Assembly (NCBI GenBank): GCA_047620825.1
Contig: JBLHOC010000192.1
Span: 1-5,374, forward strand
Length of the DNA: 5,374 bases
Reading direction: 5' to 3'
From: UBA987 sp047620825
GTDB taxonomy: Bacteria > Bacteroidota > Bacteroidia > NS11-12g > UBA9320
Part shown: positions 1 to 4,994 of the stretch, piece after piece
Layout: the number at the start of each line of letters is the position of its first letter
Numbering within the stretch: the first letter of the stretch is position 1
The notes under the pieces: model-generated
What the model saw: the letters and a program-made list of their open reading frames with translations, nothing else
The model's database searches: none
What the model was told of the DNA's origin: nothing
Translations under genes and position numbers: made by a program

Positions 1-213
1 GTTGCAAATACGTGGTCAATGAATTCTACGGTCGACTTAAACATTAAAACTGCGGTAAAAGATTCAACCCAATATTTCAGTGCTGTAAAGAATAGGCTTG
101 TGTATCAGTTATTTGGTATCGAAGAATCGTACAAGCAAAAAACGAGTCATGATAGCACCGTAATTCGTGCACTCAATGAATTGAGTCAACCTACAGTTTT
201 ACTCAATCCCTAA
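1..213 (+). CDS. C-terminal end of an unrecognised protein (5' end outside window)
   Basis: The reading frame is open from base 1 to a TAA at 211-213, giving 70 residues that end in TVLLNP. An internal ATG at 19 could start a 64-residue protein, but the frame stays open upstream to the window edge, so a C-terminal fragment of a longer gene is more likely. The residues are mixed polar and hydrophobic (for example FSAVKNRLVYQLFGIEES), with no signal peptide, membrane segment or motif that I recognise. No function is proposed. The last 15 bases overlap, tail to tail, the end of the minus-strand lipoprotein gene that stops at 199. No separate terminator hairpin is visible between the two convergent genes. 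Confidence 0.55.
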   Translation, partial: VANTWSMNSTVDLNIKTAVKDSTQYFSAVKNRLVYQLFGIEESYKQKTSHDSTVIRALNELSQPTVLLNP

Positions 214-402
214 GGCTTTTTTCATCGAGTCTTCCCTTTCTTGATCTGTTTTCAATTGGTTATCGATGTCTTCCAACTTTATTTCTTTGGTTTGGACCGT
301 GGTATCAGCTTGTTCTTCGGGTGCATCGTAATGACTCCCTTTACTGCAAGCACTTAGTGCTGTTCCTAAAAAAAAGATATAGATAAGCGCTCGGTTTTTC
401 AT
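199..402 (-). CDS. Small hypothetical lipoprotein
   Basis: This encodes about 67 residues. The N-terminus is a classic lipoprotein signal: MKNR, a hydrophobic stretch (ALIYIFFLGTA), then lipobox L-S-A-C with Cys19 as the expected lipidation site. The mature part is about 49 residues, acidic and rich in Gln, Asp, Glu and Lys (EEQADTTVQTKEIKLEDIDNQLKTDQEREDSMKKALGIE), probably a short helix. By analogy with other Bacteroidetes lipoproteins it should sit in a membrane facing the periplasm or exterior. I recognise no family. An in-frame ATG lies five codons upstream (415-417), but it directly abuts the T-tract of the preceding terminator. The ATG at 400-402 also gives a more typical signal peptide, so I chose it. 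The 3' end overlaps the convergent plus-strand gene by 15 bp. Confidence 0.65.
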   Translation of the reverse strand: MKNRALIYIFFLGTALSACSKGSHYDAPEEQADTTVQTKEIKLEDIDNQLKTDQEREDSMKKALGIE

Positions 403-420
403 AATTCGACGTTGCATAAA

Positions 421-448
421 AAAAAGGTGTAGAAATCTACACCTTTTT
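421..448 (-). terminator. Rho-independent terminator after the acidic lipoprotein gene
   Basis: A 12-bp perfect inverted repeat (421-432 with 437-448, arms aaaaaggtgtag/ctacaccttttt) has a four-base loop. On the minus strand it is followed by a run of about nine T that continues to base 417. It lies about 20 bases past the stop of the minus-strand gene 469-744. Because the arms end in A/T runs, it could also work on the plus strand. Its T-tract touches the first possible ATG (417) of the next lipoprotein gene, so that gene is either transcribed by read-through or has its own promoter very close by. Confidence 0.85.
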
Positions 449-468
449 GATTGTTAATTTTTTAAGGA

Positions 469-744
469 TTAGTGAGCAGTTTCTTCAACTGCTTCTTTCA
501 TGTCTCCAGCTGCTTCTTCTGCGCCTTCAACTGCTCCTTCTACCGCTTCTTCTACTCCTTCTACTGCTTCTTCTACTGCTTCAACACCTTCAGTTGCTGT
601 TTCTTCCAAAGCTTCAGCTGCATTTTGTGCTTCTTCTGCTGCTGCTTCAGTCTCAGCTGAATGATCTTCTGGAGTAGTTGCTTTGTTGCAAGCAACAAAC
701 GTAAATAGGGTAACGATTGCTAATAAAGATAATACTTTTTTCAT
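469..744 (-). CDS. Glu/Ala-rich heptad-repeat lipoprotein
   Basis: This encodes 91 residues. It begins MKK plus a hydrophobic stretch and a lipobox F-V-A-C, so Cys19 is the probable lipidated residue. The mature 73 residues are extremely biased: about 22 Glu and 19 Ala, with Val and Gly and almost no basic residues. Residues 54-88 can be read as seven-residue units (VEAVEEA, VEGVEEA, VEGAVEG, AEEAAGD, MKEAVEE). This predicts a long, strongly acidic amphipathic helix or coiled coil tethered to a membrane. The DNA shows the same bias, a TTC/GCT-rich plus strand over about 480-660 that could expand or contract by slippage. The gene has a matching promoter box upstream (779-786) and a strong terminator downstream (421-448), so it looks like a single-gene unit, although read-through from der is possible. 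Such low-complexity lipoproteins are common in Bacteroidetes and their function is unknown. Confidence 0.8.
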   Translation of the reverse strand: MKKVLSLLAIVTLFTFVACNKATTPEDHSAETEAAAEEAQNAAEALEETATEGVEAVEEAVEGVEEAVEGAVEGAEEAAGDMKEAVEETAH

Positions 745-778
745 TTTTCGAATTTTTAGGTACTTTTAAAATTGTGAA

Positions 779-786
779 CAAATATA
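779..786 (-). promoter_or_regulatory. Bacteroidetes-type -7 box for the acidic lipoprotein gene
   Basis: On the minus strand this reads TATATTTG, an exact match to the Bacteroidetes sigma-A -7 consensus TAnnTTTG, 34 bases before the ATG at 744. No good TTG-type -33 element is seen at the usual distance. The box lies between the der stop codon (818) and the lipoprotein start, giving that gene its own likely promoter. Confidence 0.5.
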
Positions 787-817
787 AATAATACGAGGAA
801 TTATAATAGTTGCTTGT

Positions 818-2122
818 TTATTTTTTTCTAAAAAAGATAGTTATCGGAACACCAGTAAAATCAAAGTGTTCCCGTAATTGGTTCTCCAAAAATCTTTTGT
901 ATGAGTCTCCAACATATTGAGGCAGATTACAAAAGAATGCAAAACTTATTTTTTTCGTTTTGATTTGAGTCACATATTTGATCTTGATATACTTGCCTTT
1001 TTTAGCTGGTGGAGGTGTCTCTTCAATAATCTTAAGCATGACATCATTCAGTTTCGACGTTGCAATGTGCTTCTTAGAATTGTGGTATACCTCAATGGCC
1101 GTCTCCACTGCTTTAAATACCCGTTGCTTTGTTATTGCGGATACAAATATGATTGGCAAATCTGTGAACGGTGAGGTCTTCTCCCGAATTGCTTCTTCGT
1201 AGAATTTCGTTGCTTTGTGATCCTTTTCAACCAAATCCCATTTGTTCACTAGTATTACAATACCCTTACCATTTTTTTCAGCAAGACCTAGCAGATTCAC
1301 GTCTTGAGCTTCTAACCCAGTTGTTGCATCAATAACCAATAAGATCACGTCACTGGATTCGATAGCCTTTATGCTTCGCATAACGCTATAGAATTCCACA
1401 TTCTCCATGGTCTTCCCTTTTTTCCTAACCCCAGCCGTATCCACCAAAGTAAAGTCCATGCCATAGGCTGAATACCTGGTATCAATTGTATCTCGCGTCG
1501 TCCCTGCAATGTCAGTCACTATGTTTCGCTCTACACCAAGCAATACATTACACAAAGAACTTTTACCAACATTAGGTCGGCCAATTAATGATATTCTTGG
1601 CAATTCGTCATGTTCCTGCTCTACTTCTGCAGGCAATAATTCAATTATGGCGTCCATCAACTCACCTGTTCCACTACCAGATATAGAAGAAATAGGACAC
1701 ACATGCTCAAAACCTAGCCCATGAAACTGGTGTGACATGGCCAAACGTTCGCTGTTGTCAACCTTATTCACTGTGACAATCACCGGCTTGTTGGTCTTTC
1801 TTAAAAACCGCGCAAAGCTTTCATCTAAATCAGTGATATCCGTAGTTACATCAACCATAAACACGAGTACATCGGCTTCCGATATAGCAATTTCTACTTG
1901 CTCACGAATGGATACTTCGAATACATCTTTTGAATTCGTAACATACCCACCTGTATCGATAATGGTAAACTCTCGGTTACCCCAATCCGTAATTCCATAA
2001 TGACGATCGCGAGTTACCCCAGATGAATCATCTACAATAGCTTTCCGCTCCCCATGAAGTCGATTAAAAATAGTTGATTTACCAACATTTGGTCTCCCAA
2101 CAATAGCAACAATTCCAGACAT
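818..2122 (-). CDS. der: Ribosome-assembly GTPase Der (EngA)
   Basis: This encodes 434 residues, the normal Der length. Der is an essential bacterial protein with two GTPase domains in tandem and a C-terminal KH-like domain, and it acts in maturation of the 50S ribosomal subunit. All motifs are visible. Domain 1 has P-loop GRPNVGKST (9-17), DTGG (56-59), NKVD (119-122) and SSISG (145-149). Domain 2 has GRPNVGKSS (181-189), DTAG (228-231), NKWD (293-296) and a G5 Ser-Ala-Ile at 328-330. The KH-like domain runs from about 350 to 434 and ends in the basic tail FFRKK. The ATG at 2122 puts the P-loop eight residues in, as usual. It lies 56 bp downstream of era on the same strand. I see no terminator or convincing promoter between them, so the two are probably co-transcribed. 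No terminator hairpin follows the stop. The gene appears intact. Confidence 0.97.
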   Translation of the reverse strand: MSGIVAIVGRPNVGKSTIFNRLHGERKAIVDDSSGVTRDRHYGITDWGNREFTIIDTGGYVTNSKDVFEVSIREQVEIAISEADVLVFMVDVTTDITDLDESFARFLRKTNKPVIVTVNKVDNSERLAMSHQFHGLGFEHVCPISSISGSGTGELMDAIIELLPAEVEQEHDELPRISLIGRPNVGKSSLCNVLLGVERNIVTDIAGTTRDTIDTRYSAYGMDFTLVDTAGVRKKGKTMENVEFYSVMRSIKAIESSDVILLVIDATTGLEAQDVNLLGLAEKNGKGIVILVNKWDLVEKDHKATKFYEEAIREKTSPFTDLPIIFVSAITKQRVFKAVETAIEVYHNSKKHIATSKLNDVMLKIIEETPPPAKKGKYIKIKYVTQIKTKKISFAFFCNLPQYVGDSYKRFLENQLREHFDFTGVPITIFFRKK

Positions 2123-2178
2123 ACTTGTATTTGTTCTAGTAAAGATTTTTCATTTCCAAAAAACCTTTTGTATTAAAT

Positions 2179-3066
2179 TTAACTGTTTTTGTATCCGAAT
2201 CTGCGGAGTTGTGTGTCGTTGTCTCTCCACTTCTCTCGCACTTTTACAAACAATTCCAAAAAGACCTTTTGATCAAGGAACTTTTCCATATCGCGTCGGG
2301 CTTCTGTCCCAATCCTTTTTAGACCAAGACCTCTTTTCCCTATAAGGATTACTTTCTGCGAATCCCTTTCACAATAAATAATGGCCGAAATCTTGATTAA
2401 GGTCTTCTTCTGCTTAAACTCGTCAATCACCACTTCAATACTGTAAGGTATTTCTTGCTGATAATGCGTTAGCAGTTTTTCTCTAACCATTTCTGAGCAA
2501 AAAAATCGCTCATTTCTATCCGTTAATTGATCATCTGGATAATAGGCTGGATGCTCCGGACAAAGGTCATATAGCTTACCAACCAATCCTTCCACATTGA
2601 ATTTTCTTAAGGCTGAAATAATTATGGTTTCATTCACTTTTATTTTTGCCTCAAATTCATCCATCACTACCTTGACCATGTCTTGATCAGACTCGTCAAT
2701 TTTATTCAGGGCTAAAATCTTTGGACAAGAAGCAGCGTTGATTTGCTTTATAACATCGTCATGCAGCTTTGGGCTGGTCATGTCAATTAACACCACTAAT
2801 ATGTCTGCATCCTGAATGCTTTCTTTTACGGCCACCATCATGGCTTCCTGCAGTTTATACGCAGGATTAATGATTCCAGGCGTGTCCGAAAACACCATTT
2901 GGCAGTCATCTAAGTTATGAATGCCAATAATTCTATGTCTGGTGGTTTGTGCTTTAGAATTTGTTATTGCTAATTTTTGGCCTAAAATGGCGTTCAACAA
3001 AGTAGACTTACCCGCGTTGGGTTTGCCTATAATGCTAATGAAACCGGCTTTTTTTATCTCAGACAT
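2179..3066 (-). CDS. era: GTPase Era
   Basis: This encodes 295 residues, typical for Era, a GTPase that binds the 3' end of 16S rRNA and aids 30S subunit maturation. Visible motifs are P-loop GKPNAGKST (14-22), switch Thr at 41-42 (QTTRH), DTPG (61-64), NKID (121-124) and G5 Ser-Ala-Leu at 151-153. The C-terminal KH domain for RNA binding includes VILIGKRGLGLKRIGTEAR (239-257), where the loop reads GKRG rather than the more frequent GKGG or GKKG. I chose the ATG at 3064-3066. A TTG three codons upstream is in frame, but the ATG puts the P-loop at the normal distance. It is the first gene of the era-der pair, about 50 bp downstream of a canonical Bacteroidetes promoter (3116-3146) that diverges from the tRNA-fMet transcription unit. 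Confidence 0.97.
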   Translation of the reverse strand: MSEIKKAGFISIIGKPNAGKSTLLNAILGQKLAITNSKAQTTRHRIIGIHNLDDCQMVFSDTPGIINPAYKLQEAMMVAVKESIQDADILVVLIDMTSPKLHDDVIKQINAASCPKILALNKIDESDQDMVKVVMDEFEAKIKVNETIIISALRKFNVEGLVGKLYDLCPEHPAYYPDDQLTDRNERFFCSEMVREKLLTHYQQEIPYSIEVVIDEFKQKKTLIKISAIIYCERDSQKVILIGKRGLGLKRIGTEARRDMEKFLDQKVFLELFVKVREKWRDNDTQLRRFGYKNS

Positions 3067-3115
3067 AAAGTGCAAAGGTCGTATAATTTTTGGTCTAGAT
3101 TTAACAATCCTAAAA

Positions 3116-3146
3116 CAAAAATAAAAAAGGGCTGGATTTATTCAAA
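3116..3146 (-). promoter_or_regulatory. Promoter of era-der (-33 and -7 elements)
   Basis: On the minus strand, TTTG at 3146-3143 is followed after a 19-base spacer by TATTTTTG at 3123-3116. This matches the Bacteroidetes pattern TTTG-n17-23-TAnnTTTG. A start about seven bases downstream would give a leader of about 40 nt before the era ATG at 3066. The element is A/T-rich, so chance matches are possible, but box, spacing and location all agree. Confidence 0.65.
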
Positions 3147-3154
3147 ACTGAGCT

Positions 3155-3162
3155 TATCTTTG
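3155..3162 (+). promoter_or_regulatory. -7 box for the tRNA-fMet transcription unit
   Basis: The plus strand reads TATCTTTG, an exact TAnnTTTG match. The predicted start is near 3169, about 180 nt upstream of the mature tRNA-fMet. The -33 position (about 3132-3135, reading ctgg) is a poor match to TTTG. Its -33 region overlaps that of the divergent era promoter. Confidence 0.6.
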
Positions 3163-3176
3163 CACCCCTAAATAAA

Positions 3177-3249
3177 CGCGGTGGATGGTTCGCCAGCAAG
3201 CGGTTATTGGGCTCATATCAGCCGACTGGCTGACATAAGTTCGAGAAAG
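3177..3249 (+). repeat. Degenerate tRNA-fMet-like repeat unit A
   Basis: This unit shares three blocks, in order, with the tRNA gene at 3348: CGCGG plus GATGG at the start, GGGCTCATA (3209-3217, the anticodon-loop block with CAT), and AAGTTCGAG (the T-loop block). Between the last two blocks the spacing is 21 rather than 15 nt and contains a perfect six-pair hairpin (3218-3223 with 3228-3233, loop gact). A second, imperfect hairpin is possible at 3193-3210. It cannot be a functional tRNA: there is no 3' acceptor strand, and the bases around the T-loop block do not pair. It matches unit B (3275-3340) better than it matches the tRNA, including GATGGTTCGCC and TTCGAGAAAG. Confidence 0.7.
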
Positions 3250-3255
3250 AAATTA

Positions 3256-3269
3256 TAGTCGAAAGACTA
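3256..3269 (+). other. Small hairpin with GAAA tetraloop between repeat units
   Basis: The sequence tagtc-gaaa-gacta forms a five-pair stem closed by a GNRA-type tetraloop, in the spacer between tRNA-like units A and B. The corresponding spacer between unit B and the tRNA is only seven bases long and lacks it. If the region is transcribed from the 3155-3162 promoter, this would be a stable RNA hairpin, perhaps a processing or folding element. Its role is unknown. Confidence 0.45.
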
Positions 3270-3274
3270 AGAAT

Positions 3275-3340
3275 CGCAGATGGTTCGCCAATTGTGATTG
3301 GGCTCATATCCGTCGGCTGACGGACTTAGGTTCGAGAAAG
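3275..3340 (+). repeat. Degenerate tRNA-fMet-like repeat unit B
   Basis: This is the second copy, starting about 95-98 nt after unit A. It has CGCAGATGG, TTCGCC, GGGCTCATA (3300-3308), a perfect six-pair hairpin (3309-3314 with 3319-3324, loop ggct), then AGGTTCGAGAAAG. Compared with unit A, the hairpin has two compensatory changes: one A-T pair became C-G and one C-G became T-A. It also has a five-pair hairpin at 3288-3301 (ccaat-tgtg-attgg) where the tRNA has its D-arm. No acceptor stem or T-stem can form, so it is not a working tRNA. It ends seven bases before the real tRNA-fMet. Confidence 0.7.
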
Positions 3341-3347
3341 GATAAAT

Positions 3348-3419
<72 letters not shown>

Positions 3420-3430
3420 CTAGTAAAGAC

Positions 3431-3460
3431 AAGGCCTCACAGAAATGTGGGGCCTTTTTA
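3431..3460 (+). terminator. Rho-independent terminator of the tRNA-fMet unit
   Basis: A ten-pair stem (3431-3440 with 3447-3456, aaggcctcac/gtggggcctt, one T-G wobble) has a six-base loop agaaat, and a T-rich tract (tttttattt) follows. It sits 12 bases after the end of the mature tRNA. On the other strand no T-tract follows, so it acts on the plus strand only. Confidence 0.85.
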
Positions 3461-3468
3461 TTTGAAAC

Positions 3469-3489
3469 AGGTACAACATAGGTGCAACA
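3469..3489 (+). repeat. Two direct repeats spaced by 11 bp, downstream of tRNA-fMet
   Basis: The sequence aggtacaaca (3469-3478) recurs as aggtgcaaca (3480-3489) with one change, at a period of 11 bp, close to one helical turn. It lies between the tRNA terminator and the stop of the HpaA-like gene, where the sequence turns from core to accessory content. It could be a protein-binding site or part of an old recombination site, but no integrase gene is visible in the window. Confidence 0.4.
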
Positions 3490-3510
3490 AATTGATGTTA
3501 ACTATTACAG

Positions 3511-4272
3511 TTAAAATTTCTTCCTTTCTCTTAATTCCTTGATCTGTTCTTCCCATGATTTCAATTCTTCTGGGTCAAACTGATTCCATGTTTTGTCCAA
3601 TGCTGTTTTATAGACGGATTCAAGCGCTGTCACTAACGGATTAAATATTCCTGGGTCTTTCACTGGTATAATTGCATCACTTCGGTATCGACCTTCGGAT
3701 TTAGTCACACACGTTACGGTACCTAAGTCTATATTTTTGATGCTTATCTTCTCATGCGACAATACTTCCGAAAATGTGATTTTAATTTTCCCAGTAACAG
3801 AGAGCGTACTTTCATAGGAATATGAATAGGTCCAGTAGGCTTGACCCGATACCGGACTATAGTTGTATTTTTTGTGCTTTACCCATGGATTGGGTGACAG
3901 GGACTGTACACTTGGGTGAATTTCCACCTCTACGACTAAATCAGTTTGGGTTTTATCTGAGTATGTTATCTCGTCGTATCCATCAAAAGGACCTCGGAAT
4001 GTAAAACCCCTTGAAGTGATAATTTCCTCCAAGTCCCCTTCTAAACTTTTTCTGAAGTCCGTAAAGGGTCGATGATTGTAATAACTAAAAGTTTTCTTTT
4101 CAAAGTTTGGGGTTATAAGAATAATCCCTATTCCAGCTGATCCTGCCTCAGATGATGTTGTCGGTGCATAGTTGAAATTTACAGTTTGAAGAGGTGTTAT
4201 CACGCTTCTCTGAGTTGCGCAAGACGGAAATATGAAAAATAATAAGATCAAAGTGATGGCTTTTGCTTTCAT
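3511..4272 (-). CDS. HpaA-like lipoprotein (neuraminyllactose-binding haemagglutinin family)
   Basis: This encodes 253 residues. The signal peptide MKAKAITLILLFFIFPSC puts a probable lipidated Cys at 18, although Phe-Pro at -3/-2 is an atypical lipobox. From memory, the pattern follows Helicobacter HpaA (about 260 residues). There is an FNYAPT segment (33-38), then a strand and proline (IGIILITPNF). A charged helix follows (FTDFRKSLEGDLEEIITSRGF, about 70-90), then a YSDKTQTDLVVEVEI strand (104-118), and a basic, charged C-terminal helix (KSWEEQIKELRERKKF). HpaA is a surface or flagellar-sheath lipoprotein in Helicobacter. Here I infer only a membrane-anchored, exported protein; sialic-acid binding should not be assumed. 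It is divergent from the regulator gene at 4399 and convergent with the tRNA unit. A weak -7-like box (TATACTTG, 4308-4301) lies 29 bases before the start. Confidence 0.75.
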   Translation of the reverse strand: MKAKAITLILLFFIFPSCATQRSVITPLQTVNFNYAPTTSSEAGSAGIGIILITPNFEKKTFSYYNHRPFTDFRKSLEGDLEEIITSRGFTFRGPFDGYDEITYSDKTQTDLVVEVEIHPSVQSLSPNPWVKHKKYNYSPVSGQAYWTYSYSYESTLSVTGKIKITFSEVLSHEKISIKNIDLGTVTCVTKSEGRYRSDAIIPVKDPGIFNPLVTALESVYKTALDKTWNQFDPEELKSWEEQIKELRERKKF

Positions 4273-4300
4273 AACAATGTGGTGTTAATAATTGATAAGA

Positions 4301-4308
4301 CAAGTATA
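4301..4308 (-). promoter_or_regulatory. Possible weak -7 box for the HpaA-like gene
   Basis: On the minus strand this reads TATACTTG, one mismatch from TAnnTTTG, 28 bases upstream of the ATG at 4272. A TTTG lies 14 bases further upstream, shorter than the usual 17-23 base spacer. In such A/T-rich DNA this is only a candidate. Confidence 0.25.
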
Positions 4309-4398
4309 AATAATTAAAACCACAAAGTCCTTATTTAGGTGTTCTTATTTAGCGGTAACGATTTAAGGGGTTTGAAGGCTTCTTTGTTCCATAGGACT

Positions 4399-4629
4399 AT
4401 GGTTAATAAAGCAGAGAATCCAGATATACAGAAACTTGCTAAGAGGATTAGAAACCTCCGGATAAAACAAGGTTATACCAACTACGAGTATTTTGCATAC
4501 GAGAAAGGATTTTCCCGATCTCAATATGGACGATACGAAAGAGGAGAGGATATTAGGTACAGTAGCCTAATTAGGCTCATAAAGGCTTTTGATATGACTC
4601 CTGATGAGTTTTTCGGGGAAGGATTTTAA
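4399..4629 (+). CDS. XRE/Cro-type helix-turn-helix regulator
   Basis: This encodes 76 residues from the ATG at 4399. An upstream in-frame ATG at 4339 would add 20 residues (MFLFSGNDLRGLK...) that do not look like family sequence, so the shorter form is preferred. The protein is essentially a single HTH_3/XRE domain. It has IQKLAKRIRNLRIKQGYT (10-27), then an atypical second helix NYEYFAYEKGFSRSQYGRYERGEDI (28-52), where the recognition helix would include SRSQYGRYERGE, and then SSLIRLIKAFDMTPDEFF (55-72). It has no effector domain, so it would act as a DNA-binding dimer. It lies 17 bp upstream of the abortive-infection-like gene on the same strand and probably regulates it or the divergent lipoprotein gene, as small XRE proteins often do next to defence genes. 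No clear TAnnTTTG box is seen upstream. Confidence 0.85.
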   Translation: MVNKAENPDIQKLAKRIRNLRIKQGYTNYEYFAYEKGFSRSQYGRYERGEDIRYSSLIRLIKAFDMTPDEFFGEGF

Positions 4630-4646
4630 ATATCGATTAAACAACT

Positions 4647-4994
4647 ATGGAGAAAAAAGCTAACTCAAAAAAGTGGGTCCTTTGGTTCACAGGATCAGTT
4701 GTAATAATTACGATTCTCTGGCTTCTCTCCCACAGAATTATGCAAAACTGGTTCTGCCTAGACCATATTGGTGTAATTGGTGACTCGTTTGGAGCAGTCA
4801 ATGCATTGTTCTCTGGATTTGCATTTGCAGGTGTGATTATCACTATTGTGATGCAAGCACGAGAACTTGAACTCCAAAGAAATGAAATAAAAGAAACAAA
4901 GGAAGTTTTCACTCAGCAAACTTTTGATAATATGTTCTTCCAACTTTTAGGGACCCAACAGAGCATTGTAGACTCACTTGACCTACGTAAGAAT
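4647..4994 (+). pseudogene. Truncated AbiC-like phage abortive-infection membrane protein
   Basis: The open frame continues to a stop at 5016-5018 (123 residues), but only about the first 115-116 residues are native. The rest (EWLFRFN) is read from the end of an insertion sequence. The native part has two predicted membrane segments (about 11-28 and 48-69) separated by a short loop with GDSFGAVNALFSGFAFAGVI. A charged coiled-coil stretch (MQARELELQRNEIKETKE, 69-86) follows, then QTFDNMFFQLLGTQQSIVDSL (91-111). That arrangement is characteristic of the family annotated as putative phage abortive infection protein (putAbiC, Pfam PF16872 from memory). Full members are several hundred residues long and carry their cytoplasmic part after this point, so the product here should be inactive. 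It follows the XRE regulator by 17 bp, forming a probable two-gene defence unit. Confidence 0.75.

Noticed and set aside
447..677. Plus-strand frames of Leu-rich and Phe/Cys/Ser-rich composition opposite the acidic lipoprotein gene
   Set aside because: They are antisense shadows of the repetitive GAA/GCT-type coding strand. The minus-strand frame has a signal peptide, promoter and terminator.
917..2000. Several plus-strand open frames of 71-87 residues opposite der
   Set aside because: They lie wholly inside der on the other strand, and their sequences show no recognisable features.
2921..3124. Plus-strand 67-residue frame opposite the era start
   Set aside because: It is antisense to the Era P-loop region and the era promoter, with no family features.
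3177..3340. Calling units A and B additional functional tRNA genes, or a tRNA with a long variable arm
   Set aside because: Neither unit has a pairable acceptor stem or T-stem, and the base expected to be C after the T-loop is A in both.
3177..3340. CRISPR array
   Set aside because: There are only two units, the similarity is patchy rather than one exact repeat, and no cas genes are nearby.
3498..3514. Hairpin ttaact-attac-agttaa as terminator of the HpaA-like gene
   Set aside because: The stem is short and A/T-rich, overlaps the stop codon and is not followed by a T-tract on the minus strand.
3822..4004. Plus-strand 60-residue frame inside the HpaA-like gene
   Set aside because: It is antisense to a better supported gene with a signal peptide and family pattern.
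4637..4943. Two minus-strand frames opposite the abortive-infection-like gene
   Set aside because: They overlap a recognisable plus-strand family. Their hydrophobic and Cys-rich content mirrors the membrane-segment codons on the other strand.
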